64,000 bases of DNA from G963665925 sp963678925 (GTDB lineage: Bacteria; Bacillota; Clostridia; Peptostreptococcales; Acidaminobacteraceae): the NCBI GenBank assembly GCA_963678925.1, contig OY787533.1:2356001-2420000 (forward strand), in the 5' to 3' direction. Below the pieces are notes generated by a model that was not told the DNA's origin, did no database searches, and worked only from the letters and a program-made list of their open reading frames with translations. This document shows, piece after piece, positions 51,651-62,400 of the stretch (position 1 is the stretch's first letter; each line of letters opens with the position of its first letter). The position numbers and the translations under genes are program-made.

Positions 51651-51776
51651 GTGCGTGAAAACAAAATATGCACACATTTTGAAAGCATCCCAAATTTAAG
51701 AAAATTACAAATCCTGTGGTGATATGGACTTCAATTGGGGTAAAAACTCCATAGTGCACAGGAAAAGGGGGATATG

Positions 51777-52883
51777 ATGGAAACTTTGAAAAAAACACCA
51801 TTATATGACGTACATGTCGGTGCAGGCGCCAAAATGGTTCCTTTTGCCGGCTGGGACATGCCCGTACAGTACAAGGGGCTTGTCACGGAACACGAAGCGG
51901 TTAGAAATCAAGCAGGACTCTTTGACGTTTCCCATATGGGAGAGGTGGATGTAGATGGTCCTGAGGCAACCCGGTTCGTCAATTATCTGGTTGTCGGAAA
52001 TGTGGCAGATCTGCCGCCCGGAAAGGTGCTTTACAGCCTCATGTGCTATGAGGATGGCGGTGTCGTTGATGATCTTCTGGTATACAGGAAGTCAGAAGAC
52101 TCCTATCTCCTGGTCATCAATGCAGGCAACGTTGACAAGGACGATGCCTGGATTCGTGAAAAGGCCAAGGCCTTTGATGTCTATGCGAGAAACCGGTCAG
52201 ACGAATACGCACAGCTGGCGCTTCAGGGGCCCAAGGCACAGGACATCCTGCAAAAGCTTGTGGAACTTGACCTAAACGAAATTGGATTTTTTGAGTTCAA
52301 GGAAAATGTTCAGGTAGCACAATGTTCGGCGCTGGTATCGCGGACAGGTTATACAGGCGAAGACGGATTTGAAATCTACTGCGCCCCTGAAGAGGCTGAG
52401 AAAATCTGGCGTGCCATTGAGGATGCCGGAGCTGGATTCGGACTGGAGCCGGCTGGATTGGGTGCGAGAGATACCCTGCGTTTTGAGGCGACACTGCCCC
52501 TGTATGGACATGAAATCAAAAAGGAAATCACGCCACTTGAAGCGGGACTGGGCTATTTTGTAGACCTTGAGGGCGTCGACTTTATTGGGAAATCAGCACT
52601 TGTAAAACAGAAAAAGGAAGGCCTTGAGCTTAAGCTCGTAGGCTTTGAAATGATAGACAAGGGCATACCACGTGAAGGCTACAGCGTCATAAGAAGCGGG
52701 GATGTCATTGGCACCGTTACAACTGGCTATAAGGCGCCAACGGTAGGAAAGATAATCGGACTTGCCCATGTTGACATCGAGTATACCAAGTTGGGTACTG
52801 AGCTCGAAATAGACATTCGCGGCAAGCGTAGAAAAGCGGTTGTTGTGAGCAAGCGGTTCTATACGAAAAAGTATAAAAAATAG
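51777..52883 (+). CDS. gcvT: glycine cleavage system T protein (aminomethyltransferase)
   Basis: 368 residues; ATG 51777 is spaced better from AGGGGG (51765-51771) than the adjacent ATG 51774. Landmarks are PFAGWDMPVQYKG, AGLFDVSHMGE, RTGYTGEDGFEIY and LGARDTLRFEATLPLYGHE, all folate/active-site regions of GcvT. It transfers the methylene carbon of glycine to tetrahydrofolate and releases ammonia. First gene of gcvT-gcvH-gcvPA-gcvPB. No glycine riboswitch is seen in the 130 bases upstream. Confidence 0.95.
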   Translation: METLKKTPLYDVHVGAGAKMVPFAGWDMPVQYKGLVTEHEAVRNQAGLFDVSHMGEVDVDGPEATRFVNYLVVGNVADLPPGKVLYSLMCYEDGGVVDDLLVYRKSEDSYLLVINAGNVDKDDAWIREKAKAFDVYARNRSDEYAQLALQGPKAQDILQKLVELDLNEIGFFEFKENVQVAQCSALVSRTGYTGEDGFEIYCAPEEAEKIWRAIEDAGAGFGLEPAGLGARDTLRFEATLPLYGHEIKKEITPLEAGLGYFVDLEGVDFIGKSALVKQKKEGLELKLVGFEMIDKGIPREGYSVIRSGDVIGTVTTGYKAPTVGKIIGLAHVDIEYTKLGTELEIDIRGKRRKAVVVSKRFYTKKYKK

Positions 52884-52933
52884 AAACAGTCTAATAGGGA
52901 TTAAGAGGGTTTTAATTTAAAGGAGGAAATGCT

Positions 52934-53311
52934 ATGAAAGTGGAAAAAGGCCTGTATTACTCGGACGATCATGAGTGGGTGCGTGTTGAAGGGAACATGG
53001 CATACATAGGGATCAGTGATTATGCCCAGCATGAAATGGGCGATATCGTGTTTGTCGAGCTTCCAGATGAAGACGATGAATTTGACAAGGGAGACGCCCT
53101 GGGTGCCATTGAATCTGTTAAGGCGGCGTCCGATGTGCTCATGCCGGTTTCGGGCCGTATTGTTGAGGTCAATGAGGATCTGGAGGACGCACCGGAAAAG
53201 GTGAATGAAGATGCCTTTGGTGCTTGGATTGTCAAAGTCGAGCTTTCTGACACCGACGAAATCGAGGCACTTATGGACAGTGAAGCTTACGAGGCATTTG
53301 TCAACAAATAG
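52934..53311 (+). CDS. gcvH: glycine cleavage system H protein
   Basis: 125 residues. The lipoyl-bearing Lys63 lies in GAIESVKAASDV, the canonical site, and DDHEWVRVEG starts the domain. It shuttles the aminomethyl group between P, T and L proteins on its lipoyl arm. AAAGGAGG precedes the ATG. It follows gcvT by 50 bases. Confidence 0.96.
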   Translation: MKVEKGLYYSDDHEWVRVEGNMAYIGISDYAQHEMGDIVFVELPDEDDEFDKGDALGAIESVKAASDVLMPVSGRIVEVNEDLEDAPEKVNEDAFGAWIVKVELSDTDEIEALMDSEAYEAFVNK

Positions 53312-53340
53312 AACTTGACCTGAGTATGGGAGGTAGCAGT

Positions 53341-54681
53341 ATGCATAGGTATATACCAAACTCTGAGCAAGATAGAAAAGATATGCTTAAGGTCCTTGGA
53401 AAGGACAGTTTAGAGGCACTTTTTATGGACATTCCAGAGGCCTTCAAATTAGGACGAGACCTGGATCTTGATTCTTCAAAGAGTGAAATGGAAATTCACC
53501 GTCTTCTAAAGGCGATTGCGGACAAAAATAAGAATCTGGACGACCTGGTGTGCTTTCTTGGGGCTGGAGCCTACGACCATTTCATTCCAACGGTTGTGAA
53601 TCATCTGGCGGGACGGTCTGAATTCTATACGGCATATACGCCGTATCAGCCTGAAATCAGCCAAGGCACCCTGCAGAATATATTTGAATATCAGTCGCTC
53701 ATCTGTGAGCTGACCGGCATGGATGTGTCCAATGCATCTGTATATGACGGTGCACATGCGGCTGCGGAAGCGGCAATTATGGCATGTGCTGCAAGAAAGA
53801 AAAATAAGATTCTTGTTTCAGCAGGCGTGCACCCTGAAATCAGACAAGTCGTAAAGACTTACTTCAGGTTCAGAGACTATGAAATCGTTGAAGTGCCCCT
53901 CGATGGCGGCGAAACGGATTATACCGCTCTTCAAGGGGCGGCAGATAAAGATACGGCGGGCATTTTAGTGCAGTCACCGAACTTCTTTGGCATTGTTGAA
54001 GATGTGGCAAGGATCTCAGAAATCATGAAAGGGATCAAGGGACTTACAATCGTATCTGCTGATCCCATAGCGCTTGCCCTTCTTGAACCACCGGGAAAAC
54101 TTGGCGCAGACATCGTTGTTGGCGAGGGACAGGTGCTGGGCAACGACCTGGCGCTTGGAGGTCCTTATTTTGGATTTATGGCAGTGACCGACAAGCTTGT
54201 AAGAAAGCTTCCGGGAAGGGTCTGCGGACAGTCCCTGGATGAAGACGGAAAACGGGCCTTTGTCTTGACACTCCAGGCCAGAGAGCAGCATATACGCCGC
54301 TTTAAGGCCACGTCCAACATCTGTACCAATCAGGGTCTTATGATTTTAAAGGCTGCAATTTATATGAATACGGTTGGTCGGGAAGGCCTAAAAGAGGTTG
54401 CGGACCATTGTCTTCAAAAATCCCATTATCTCTATGACCAACTGATTGCACGTGGTATTGCAAAGCCTGCTTTTGACAAGCCATTCTTCAAGGAGTTTGC
54501 AGTAACCCTTGAAAAGCCAGTTGCGGAAGTCAACAAGGCACTGCTGGAAGCCGGGTTTATCGGCGGGTATGATGTAAATGCATTTTATCCCATGCCAAAC
54601 ACCATGCTTATTGCAGTAACTGAAAAGAGAACAAAGGCTGAAATAGATGCTTTTGTAAAGGCATTGGAGGTGACTTTATGA
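53341..54681 (+). CDS. gcvPA: glycine dehydrogenase (decarboxylating) subunit 1
   Basis: 446 residues from ATG 53341 (GGGAGG upstream). HRYIPNSEQDRKDMLKVLG is the usual N terminus. FLGAGAYDHFIPTVV, the TPYQPEISQGTLQ box and SNICTNQGLM are conserved in GcvPA. With GcvPB it forms the two-subunit P protein that decarboxylates glycine. It overlaps gcvPB by four bases (ATGA). Confidence 0.96.
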   Translation: MHRYIPNSEQDRKDMLKVLGKDSLEALFMDIPEAFKLGRDLDLDSSKSEMEIHRLLKAIADKNKNLDDLVCFLGAGAYDHFIPTVVNHLAGRSEFYTAYTPYQPEISQGTLQNIFEYQSLICELTGMDVSNASVYDGAHAAAEAAIMACAARKKNKILVSAGVHPEIRQVVKTYFRFRDYEIVEVPLDGGETDYTALQGAADKDTAGILVQSPNFFGIVEDVARISEIMKGIKGLTIVSADPIALALLEPPGKLGADIVVGEGQVLGNDLALGGPYFGFMAVTDKLVRKLPGRVCGQSLDEDGKRAFVLTLQAREQHIRRFKATSNICTNQGLMILKAAIYMNTVGREGLKEVADHCLQKSHYLYDQLIARGIAKPAFDKPFFKEFAVTLEKPVAEVNKALLEAGFIGGYDVNAFYPMPNTMLIAVTEKRTKAEIDAFVKALEVTL

Positions 54682-56153
54682 AGCATTATGAAAAGCTGAT
54701 ATTTGAAGTCTCAAAGCCGGGCAGACGTGCATTTCATCTGCCAAAGCTGGATGTTGAAAACAAACCGCTTGAAGAAATGATCCCTCAAGCATTTTTGAGA
54801 AAAGAAGACGCAGAACTGCCAGAAGTAAGTGAAATGGATATTGTCCGCCACTATACCAACATATCAGATAAGAACTATTCCATTGACAAAGGCTTCTATC
54901 CACTGGGGTCTTGTACCATGAAATACAATCCGAAGGTCAACGAGGATGCAGTGGCCCTTAATGGTTTGAAGCATCTGCATCCATATCAGCCGGAGGAAAC
55001 CCTTCAAGGCGCACTTGGACTCATGCATGAGCTTGCTGAAATACTGGCTGAAATTTCTGGTATGGATCAGGTAACCCTTCAGCCTGCGGCAGGGGCACAA
55101 GGCGAACTGACTGGACTTATGCTGATTAAGGCCTATCATGAAAATCGCGGTGACCAACAGCGCAACAAAATTATTGTACCGGACTCTGCACATGGGACCA
55201 ATCCGGCAACGGCAGCAGTCGTGGGTATGGAGATCATAGAGATTCCGTCCGATGCCTTTGGAAATGTGGACCTGGATGCCCTAAGTCAAGCTGTTGGCGA
55301 AGATACGGCCGGACTTATGCTCACGAATCCGTCTACCCTGGGACTTTTCGAGAAGAACATCGGCGAGATTGCACGTATTGTACATGAAGCCGGTGGATTG
55401 CTCTATTATGATGGCGCAAACATGAATGCCATCATGGGCCAATGCAGACCGGGAGACATGGGCTTTGATGTCATGCACTACAATCTGCACAAGACATTTT
55501 CCACGCCGCATGGCGGCGGTGGTCCAGGTGCGGGTCCTGTTGGTGTCAAAGAAAGTCTGGCGCCGTTTTTACCGGTACCAATGGTTTCAAAGGAAGATGA
55601 GACCTACGCCTTTGACTATGCGCGGCCACTCACGATTGGAAAGGTGAAAAGCTTCTATGGCAATTTCAGCATCCTTGTCAGAGCTTACACCTACATTAAG
55701 TCCATGGGCTATGACGGCATTAAGGAAGCGGGAGAAACGTCTGTTCTGAATGCAAATTACCTGATGCATAAGATGAAGGATGACTATCAGATTCCAGAAG
55801 ACATGCTCTGCAAGCATGAGTTTGTGGCAGCGGGGCTGAAAAATAAGGCAGAGGGTATTTCCACACTCGATGTTGCAAAACGGATTATAGACTATGGCTA
55901 TCATCCGCCTACAGTCTACTTCCCGCTGATTGTACCGGAGGCGCTCATGATTGAACCTACGGAAACAGAAAGCATGGAGACGCTGGATGACTTTGCGGCC
56001 GTGATGAAACAGATTGCCCATGAGGCAGTCAACGAACCGGACCTCCTTAAGAATGCACCGCATAAGACACCGGTTCGCCGTATTGATGAGGTGCGTGCTG
56101 CAAGAGTTCTGATTCTCAAATATAAAGACAGTTTGAAAGAGCAAAAAGAATAA
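54678..56153 (+). CDS. gcvPB: glycine dehydrogenase (decarboxylating) subunit 2
   Basis: 491 residues. The PLP-binding Lys is in HYNLHKTFSTPHGGGGPG. FYPLGSCTMKYNPK and LQPAAGAQGEL are typical of the subunit. It is the catalytic PLP subunit of the two-chain P protein. The operon contains no lipoamide dehydrogenase (L protein), which must be supplied from elsewhere. Confidence 0.96.
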   Translation: MKHYEKLIFEVSKPGRRAFHLPKLDVENKPLEEMIPQAFLRKEDAELPEVSEMDIVRHYTNISDKNYSIDKGFYPLGSCTMKYNPKVNEDAVALNGLKHLHPYQPEETLQGALGLMHELAEILAEISGMDQVTLQPAAGAQGELTGLMLIKAYHENRGDQQRNKIIVPDSAHGTNPATAAVVGMEIIEIPSDAFGNVDLDALSQAVGEDTAGLMLTNPSTLGLFEKNIGEIARIVHEAGGLLYYDGANMNAIMGQCRPGDMGFDVMHYNLHKTFSTPHGGGGPGAGPVGVKESLAPFLPVPMVSKEDETYAFDYARPLTIGKVKSFYGNFSILVRAYTYIKSMGYDGIKEAGETSVLNANYLMHKMKDDYQIPEDMLCKHEFVAAGLKNKAEGISTLDVAKRIIDYGYHPPTVYFPLIVPEALMIEPTETESMETLDDFAAVMKQIAHEAVNEPDLLKNAPHKTPVRRIDEVRAARVLILKYKDSLKEQKE

Positions 56154-56172
56154 GGTCGAGCTTTCGACATTC

Positions 56173-56198
56173 TAAGGCTGCCGCTATGGCAGCCTTTA
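56173..56198 (+). terminator. hairpin after gcvPB
   Basis: AAGGCTGCC-GCTAT-GGCAGCCTT is a perfect 9-bp hairpin, but only TAGACT follows instead of a T-run. A weak terminator at best. Confidence 0.5.
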
Positions 56199-56344
56199 GA
56201 CTGCAAAGAAAACCAGCAAAGATAATCGGTCAGGAAATTGACAGGATAAAGCGGGATTGTGAAATATTGATAAGTTAAAGCGGTGCAAAACGTGTTAGAC
56301 TATAATCAACCAAGTAAGTAGAGCACAATACATATGGAGGCATT

Positions 56345-57184
56345 ATGGAACGATTAGAAGGCAAGACGGTAGCACAAAAAATGAGAGCCGACATGGCAAT
56401 GGATCTTGAAAAACTGACTGAAACGGGTGTGACACCTGGACTCAGAGTTATTCTCATTGGCAAGGACCCTGCTGCGGCGTCCTATGTGAGAATGGTTGAA
56501 AAGCGCTGTCACAAGGACGGTCTTGATGCACAGGTCATTTACATGGATGACGACATAACAGAAGAAGCGCTCTTAGAAGAGATTGAAAAGCTGAATGCAG
56601 ACAAGGCTGTACATGGAATACTCGTACAGATGCCTCTGCCGCGTCATATAAATAAGAACAAGGTGGTTGAGAAGATTGCACCGAGCAAGGATGTGGACGG
56701 ATTCCATATTCTCAATGCGGGCAAATTGTATGCAGGTGTGAAGGGTCTTTATCCATGTACACCTTATGGTGTCATTCATATGCTCGAGTACAGCGGTATA
56801 GATATTGAAGGAAAGCATGCCGTTGTAATCGGCAGAAGCAATGTTGTGGGCAAGCCGGTTGCCATGCTTCTTCTCGAGCGCAATGCGACTGTGACAATTT
56901 GTCATTCAAGAACGCAGGATCTGGCCGAGATGACAAAGCAGGCAGATATTCTTGTGGCAGCAGCGGGCAGACCGCATATGGTCACTGCCGAAATGGTAAA
57001 AGAGGGTGCGGTTGTCATAGATGTAGGTATACATGAGGTTGATGGTAAAATAACAGGTGATGTGGATTACGATTCCGTGAGTCAAAAAGCGGGATGGCTT
57101 ACACCTGTACCAGGCGGTGTGGGGACTACAACCATTGCAACACTCTCGTGGAATACAATCAAGGCAGCACTGGATACACTATAA
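56345..57184 (+). CDS. folD: methylenetetrahydrofolate dehydrogenase/methenyl-THF cyclohydrolase
   Basis: 279 residues. It has ASYVRMVEKRCHKDGL with the catalytic Lys region, GILVQMPLPRHINKN, the KDVDGFHILNAGKLY loop and the NADP-binding VIGRSNVVGKPVAMLLLERNA followed by TPVPGGVG(T)TT. It converts 5,10-methylene-THF, the product of glycine cleavage, to 10-formyl-THF. Placement right after the gcv operon fits that flow. GGAGG precedes the ATG. A TATAAT at about 56300 lacks a clear -35. Confidence 0.95.
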   Translation: MERLEGKTVAQKMRADMAMDLEKLTETGVTPGLRVILIGKDPAAASYVRMVEKRCHKDGLDAQVIYMDDDITEEALLEEIEKLNADKAVHGILVQMPLPRHINKNKVVEKIAPSKDVDGFHILNAGKLYAGVKGLYPCTPYGVIHMLEYSGIDIEGKHAVVIGRSNVVGKPVAMLLLERNATVTICHSRTQDLAEMTKQADILVAAAGRPHMVTAEMVKEGAVVIDVGIHEVDGKITGDVDYDSVSQKAGWLTPVPGGVGTTTIATLSWNTIKAALDTL

Positions 57185-57215
57185 ACCTATAAGCAGGTTA
57201 GACAAGAACACATGC

Positions 57216-57276
57216 ACAGCGAAGGACACAGCTTGGATTTTCAAGAATCTAAAGTCTGTAGAACTTCGCTGTTTTT
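57216..57276 (+). terminator. terminator after folD
   Basis: ACAGCGAAG (57216-57224) pairs with CTTCGCTGT before TTTTT, with an inner ACAG/CTGT stem and a large loop. Confidence 0.65.
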
Positions 57277-57450
57277 ATGTTTATGCGTCCATGGGCACGG
57301 GGTATGAATTCATAATGCAATAGAAATATGTCTTCGGCAAAAACTTGTACGACTTTCTTGAACTGATTTTGAAATTAACACGAATCCTATCGAGTCTCCA
57401 TAAGGAAATAGTGTATAATATCATATGTAACGCAATGGGGGATGAATTTG

Positions 57451-59184
57451 ATGTTACAGAATACCGTACAAGGAGATACAGCTTTGAATTTACTATTTGG
57501 TGGTGTAGGTGTGGCACTTGCGGCAGTTGCAGTGCTGGTGCTCAAAAAAACAAGCAACCATGAAGAAATCGATATAGACGAGATAATCAACGATTTCAGA
57601 GTGCTGCGCTCAGCTTTTGTACAATTCAAGAAGGAAGAAAAGGGATTGTGCGAGGACCTGAAAATACTCATTAAGTATATGCGTGAGCCCCGTGAAATCG
57701 CATGGGAGCGATATGGCATATCCATTGACCAGAAGTTTCTGATTGTGAAAAATGCCAAGCATATGAACGCCGATTTGATTCTCCAACGTGTAGGCGGCGC
57801 GTCTTATGTGCAGAGCAATAAGCTCTATCTGAGTTTTTCAAGTGTCAATGCAATCAGTAAGATTGAACCGGTGGCTTCATTCAGGGTGATTCCTGCAGAA
57901 GGCATCACGACGACCACCCATCTCGAGTTTGATTACTCTGAGTCGGTGACTGAGGACAATGAAATCAATGATGTGAAGTGGGAAAATATGAGCCCGCGTT
58001 ATTCTGAACCGGGTATTAAAAAGATACGCCTGCGCATTCAGGACAAGAATGGAAACTGGTCCGAGTGGGTGGAACGGCAAATTGTCGTAAAAGAATTGAA
58101 GGGAATACGGGAAATTGCTTCTGGCCAGGACAGTGTCTTCATTGTACATAACAATGGAAAGATAGACGCCCTTGGTCGCAATGATTTTGGACAGCTTGCC
58201 ATGGGGGACACAGAGTCTCTTGCACGGCGAAAGATCGTGAAAATGATTGAGAACGTCAGATCGGTCGATGGCGGTGGATTCCATACGGTCTTCCTGACCA
58301 ATGACGGCAAGGTTTTTACATGCGGCAGAAATCACTTTGGTCAGCTGGGTCAGGGGAATCGAACAGATATTATCACCCCTAAGCAGATGTGGGGCCTTGA
58401 AAGTGTGAAGCAGGTTTCAGCAGGTGAAAGCTTCGGCGCAGCACTGACAACCTCAGGGCATGTCTATGCATGGGGCAATAATGAATATGGTCAGCTGGGT
58501 TTTGAGCCGTCCTATTTTAAAGAGAATCCCCAGCGTGTTGAAGGTATCGAGAATATTAAGGAAATTTCGTGCGGAAGCACACATATGCTTGCTCTCGGCT
58601 TTGACGGCAACGTCTATAGCTGGGGAGATAACCGCTATGGTCAGCTTGGGCACGGTTTTAAGGGTAAATATAACGAACCGGGCGTTTCGTCGGTTTCTGG
58701 AATTAAGAGCATTTGTGCAGGAAAAGGGTTCAGCCTTGCTATAATGGAGTCTGGAAAAGTCAAAGGCTGGGGCCTGAACACCAAGTCCCAGGTCGGTATC
58801 GTCGGAGAATCCGAGCTGCTTTTTCCTCAAGAGCTTCTTGAAATCAAGGAAATTGTGCAGATCAGTACCAAGGAGAACTTTGCTGTTGCGCTGGACAGCA
58901 TTGGTCAGGTTTATACCTGGGGACACTACAGCGGCGTGGATGATGACTATCCGACAAAACCAAGACGTGTTGGCGACCTGAAATATATCAAATCCGTCGC
59001 GGCAACCTCAGATGCTGGATACGCTGTCGATGAAAAGGGCAATGTCGTGCGCTGGGACAGATATATCGATAAAATCGAAAATGTTCTGTTTTTTGAAGAT
59101 GAGCAAACAGGTGTCCACGATACGAAGACGAAGGATGAAAAGCCATCTGGAAAGAACATCGAAAGTGCAAATGGGGCAAAATAA
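57451..59184 (+). CDS. membrane-anchored RCC1-repeat beta-propeller protein
   Basis: 577 residues from ATG 57451 (ATG 57442 abuts the GGGGG site). A hydrophobic segment at about residues 12-30 (NLLFGGVGVALAAVAVLVL) is an anchor, then an acidic helical region. An Ig/PKD-like stretch (about 150-210) follows. From about 215 there are seven RCC1-type repeats, each with a GRNDFGQL- or WGNNEYGQLG-like signature (for example FTCGRNHFGQLGQG, YSWGDNRYGQLGHG). Seven such repeats make a complete propeller. The role is unknown: RCC1 proteins often bind partners, so a scaffold is likely. The gene stands alone between terminators. Confidence 0.8.
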   Translation: MLQNTVQGDTALNLLFGGVGVALAAVAVLVLKKTSNHEEIDIDEIINDFRVLRSAFVQFKKEEKGLCEDLKILIKYMREPREIAWERYGISIDQKFLIVKNAKHMNADLILQRVGGASYVQSNKLYLSFSSVNAISKIEPVASFRVIPAEGITTTTHLEFDYSESVTEDNEINDVKWENMSPRYSEPGIKKIRLRIQDKNGNWSEWVERQIVVKELKGIREIASGQDSVFIVHNNGKIDALGRNDFGQLAMGDTESLARRKIVKMIENVRSVDGGGFHTVFLTNDGKVFTCGRNHFGQLGQGNRTDIITPKQMWGLESVKQVSAGESFGAALTTSGHVYAWGNNEYGQLGFEPSYFKENPQRVEGIENIKEISCGSTHMLALGFDGNVYSWGDNRYGQLGHGFKGKYNEPGVSSVSGIKSICAGKGFSLAIMESGKVKGWGLNTKSQVGIVGESELLFPQELLEIKEIVQISTKENFAVALDSIGQVYTWGHYSGVDDDYPTKPRRVGDLKYIKSVAATSDAGYAVDEKGNVVRWDRYIDKIENVLFFEDEQTGVHDTKTKDEKPSGKNIESANGAK

Positions 59185-59191
59185 CTGTAAT

Positions 59192-59230
59192 AAGCTGGAT
59201 TAGAGCACTAATCCAGCTTTTCCTTTTTTT
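59192..59230 (+). terminator. rho-independent terminator after the RCC1 gene
   Basis: AAGCTGGATTAG pairs with CTAATCCAGCTT, then TTCCTTTTTTT. Confidence 0.9.
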
Positions 59231-59304
59231 GAAACACACGAGAAGAACACGAAAATACTTTACGAAGACTTCACAATAATATGAACGTTTTGTAATATAA
59301 AATG

Positions 59305-59333
59305 TTGAAATTTCGTAAAATTCCTGTTATATT
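59305..59333 (+). promoter_or_regulatory. sigma-A promoter for pyc
   Basis: TTGAAA (59305-59310), 17-base spacer, TATATT (59328-59333), 71 bases before the start codon. Confidence 0.75.
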
Positions 59334-59404
59334 AATGAGAATAGATTTGAATGATGAGAGTAAATATACGAGTGAGTGAATATTAATAAGAAGAGGTGGT
59401 ATTT

Positions 59405-62400
59405 TTGAAGAAATTCAAGCGCGTATTAGTAGCAAATCGCGGCGAAATTGCCATTCGCGTCTTCCGTGCATGTCATGAGCTCGGAATTCGTACAGTGGCC
59501 ATTTATTCTAAAGAAGATAAAAATGCGCTGTTTAGAACCAAAGCGGACGAATCGTATCTAATTGGGAAATCAAAGGGGCCTATCGAGGCGTACTTGAATA
59601 TCAATGAGATTGTAAAGCTTGCCAAGAAAAAAGGCGTTGACGCAATCCACCCAGGTTATGGTTTTCTATCGGAGAATCCTGAGCTGGCTGAGAAATGTGA
59701 AGAAGCCGGCATTGCATTCATCGGTCCAGATCCGGACATGATGATTCGCATGGGTGATAAAATCAAGTCGAAGAAGGTTGCATCGTCTGTAGGCGTGCCA
59801 ACAATTCCAGGATTTGAGAAGCCCCTTCTAACAGATCAGGAAGCCCTTGAAGCTGCACGCTTCTGTGGCTATCCTATTATTCTGAAAGCTTCTGCAGGTG
59901 GCGGCGGTCGCGGTATGCGTATCGTGCGTGAGGAATCACAGCTTGTAGCAGAATACAGAAGTGCAAAGAATGAAGCAAAGAAAGCATTTGGTATTGAGGA
60001 TGTCTTCATTGAGAAATTCCTTGAGAATCCAAAGCATATTGAAGTGCAGATTCTGGGTGACGCCCATGGAAACGTAGTCCACCTCTTTGAGCGTGACTGT
60101 TCCATTCAAAGACGCCATCAGAAGCTCATCGAGTTCACACCTTCCCTAGCGCTGACTGAGGAGAAGCGTCAGGCAATCTGTGACGATGCTGTACGCATTT
60201 CAAAGGCAGTTAACTACAAAAATGCCGGTACGGTTGAATTCCTTGTAGACAAGGAAGGCAATCACTATTTTATAGAAATGAATCCGCGTATTCAGGTTGA
60301 ACATACGGTTACTGAAATGGTAACAGGCATTGACCTGGTGCAGTCGCAGATCCTTGTAGCTCAAGGCTACGCACTGGATTCGGATGAAGTAGGTATTGGT
60401 TCACAGGAGAATATCAAGGTTAACGGTTACTCAATCCAGTGCCGTGTAACGACAGAAGATCCTGCAAACAACTTCGCACCAGATACAGGCCTCATCGACG
60501 TTTACCGGTCAGCTTCCGGCTTCGGTATTCGACTTGACGGCGGCAACGGCTATACGGGTTCCATGATCAGCCCTTACTACGACAGTCTTCTCGTTAAGTG
60601 TACATCGTGGTCAAGAACATTCGATGACGCAATCAGAAAGTCTGTACGTGCAATTAAGGAAATGAGTGTCCATGGTGTTAAAACCAACATTCCGTTTCTG
60701 ATCAATGTGCTCCTGCATGATGAGTTCAGAAGAGGTGCCTGCGATACGAACTTCATCGCAAACAACCCTGACCTGTTTGACTTTACTGCCAAGCAGGACG
60801 TGGAGCTGAAACTGCTGAGCTTCATCGGTGACATTGTTGTCAATGAGACAGGTGGAACAAAGCCAAGCTTTGACGTTCCAGTTGTTCCGTCTTTTGACAA
60901 GGCAGACATGATGTCCGGCACGAAGCAGATTCTGGACGAAAAAGGCCCTGAAGGTCTTGTTGAGTGGATTCATGGGCAGAACAAGCTTCTGCTTACAGAT
61001 ACAACGATGCGTGATGCGCATCAGTCTCTCATGGCGACACGTGTTCGTACTCAGGACATTAAGAAAATCGCAAAGGCGACTTCTGCCCTGGGCAAGGACC
61101 TGTTCTCAGTAGAGATGTGGGGCGGTGCGACATTTGATGTTGCCTACCGTTTCCTGAACGAATCTCCATGGGAACGTCTTGATATCTTAAGAGAGCGTAT
61201 GCCGAATGTCCTTCTGCAAATGCTGATCAGGGGTTCAAATGGTGTTGGTTACAAGAACTACCCGGACAATGTCATCCGTGAGCTGATTCAGGAATCGGCA
61301 AAGCGCGGTATTGATGTGTTCAGGATTTTCGATTCCCTTAACTGGTTCAAGGGCATGGAAGTTGCAATCGATGAAGTCCTGAAAACAGGCAAGGTTGCAG
61401 AGGCATGCATTTGCTACACAGGGGATATACTCGATACGACACGTGACAAGTACACGCTTGAATACTATGTGAATCTTGCTAAGCAGATTGAAGCTTCCGG
61501 CGCGCACATTCTTGGTATCAAGGATATGTCGGGTCTTCTCAAGCCATACGCTGCATTCAAGCTGGTGAAGGCACTCAAGGAAGAGATTTCGATTCCGGTT
61601 CACCTTCATACACATGATACGACAGGTAACGGGGTTGCATCCCTGCTGCTTGCCGCTGAAGCTGGTGTGGATATTGTTGATACGGCGTTCAACGCAATGT
61701 CAGGTCTGACTTCTCAGCCAGCTCTGAACTCCATTGTTGCAGCGCTTGAAAATACGGACCGCGCAACAGGCTTTGACCTTGATGCAATCCAGAAAATTTC
61801 TGATTACTGGTCAAGTGTTCGTCCTGTATATGCACAGTTTGAGTCCGATCTGAAGTCGACAAGTGCTGAAATTTACAAGTACGAGATTCCAGGCGGTCAG
61901 TACTCGAACCTGAAGCCACAGGTTGAGAGCTTTGGCCTTGGTCACAGATTCAACGAAGTTAAGGAAATGTACAGAGATGTCAACACCATGTTTGGAGATA
62001 TTGTCAAGGTAACGCCTTCTTCCAAAGCGGTTGGCGACATGGCCATCTTCATGATTCAGAACGATCTGACACCGGAGAACATTATGGCAAATGGTAAGGA
62101 TCTTGCTTACCCTGACTCGGTTGTCGCTTACTTCGGCGGCATGATGGGACAGCCTGCACATGGTTTCCCTAAAGATCTGCAAAAGCTTGTGCTTAAGAAT
62201 GAGAAGCCGATAACTGTACGACCTGGAGAGCTTCTTGAAGATGAAGACTTTGATGCGATTGCACAAATGCTTCAGGACAAGCACGGCATTGAAGCGACAA
62301 AATCTGATGTCATCAGTTCTGCCCTTTATCCAAAGGTGTTTGATGATTACCTCAAGTACGTCGCAGAGCATGGCGACCTAAGCCGTATGGGCTCAGATGT

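Noticed and set aside
51651..51776. Glycine riboswitch upstream of gcvT
   Set aside because: The gap was read for tandem glycine aptamer features and none was seen; it is also too short for a tandem aptamer.
59255..59280. Two PhoP-like half-sites (TTTACG, TTCACA) 11 bases apart upstream of pyc
   Set aside because: Only two of the four expected repeats are present and they lie too far from the clear sigma-A promoter at 59305-59333.
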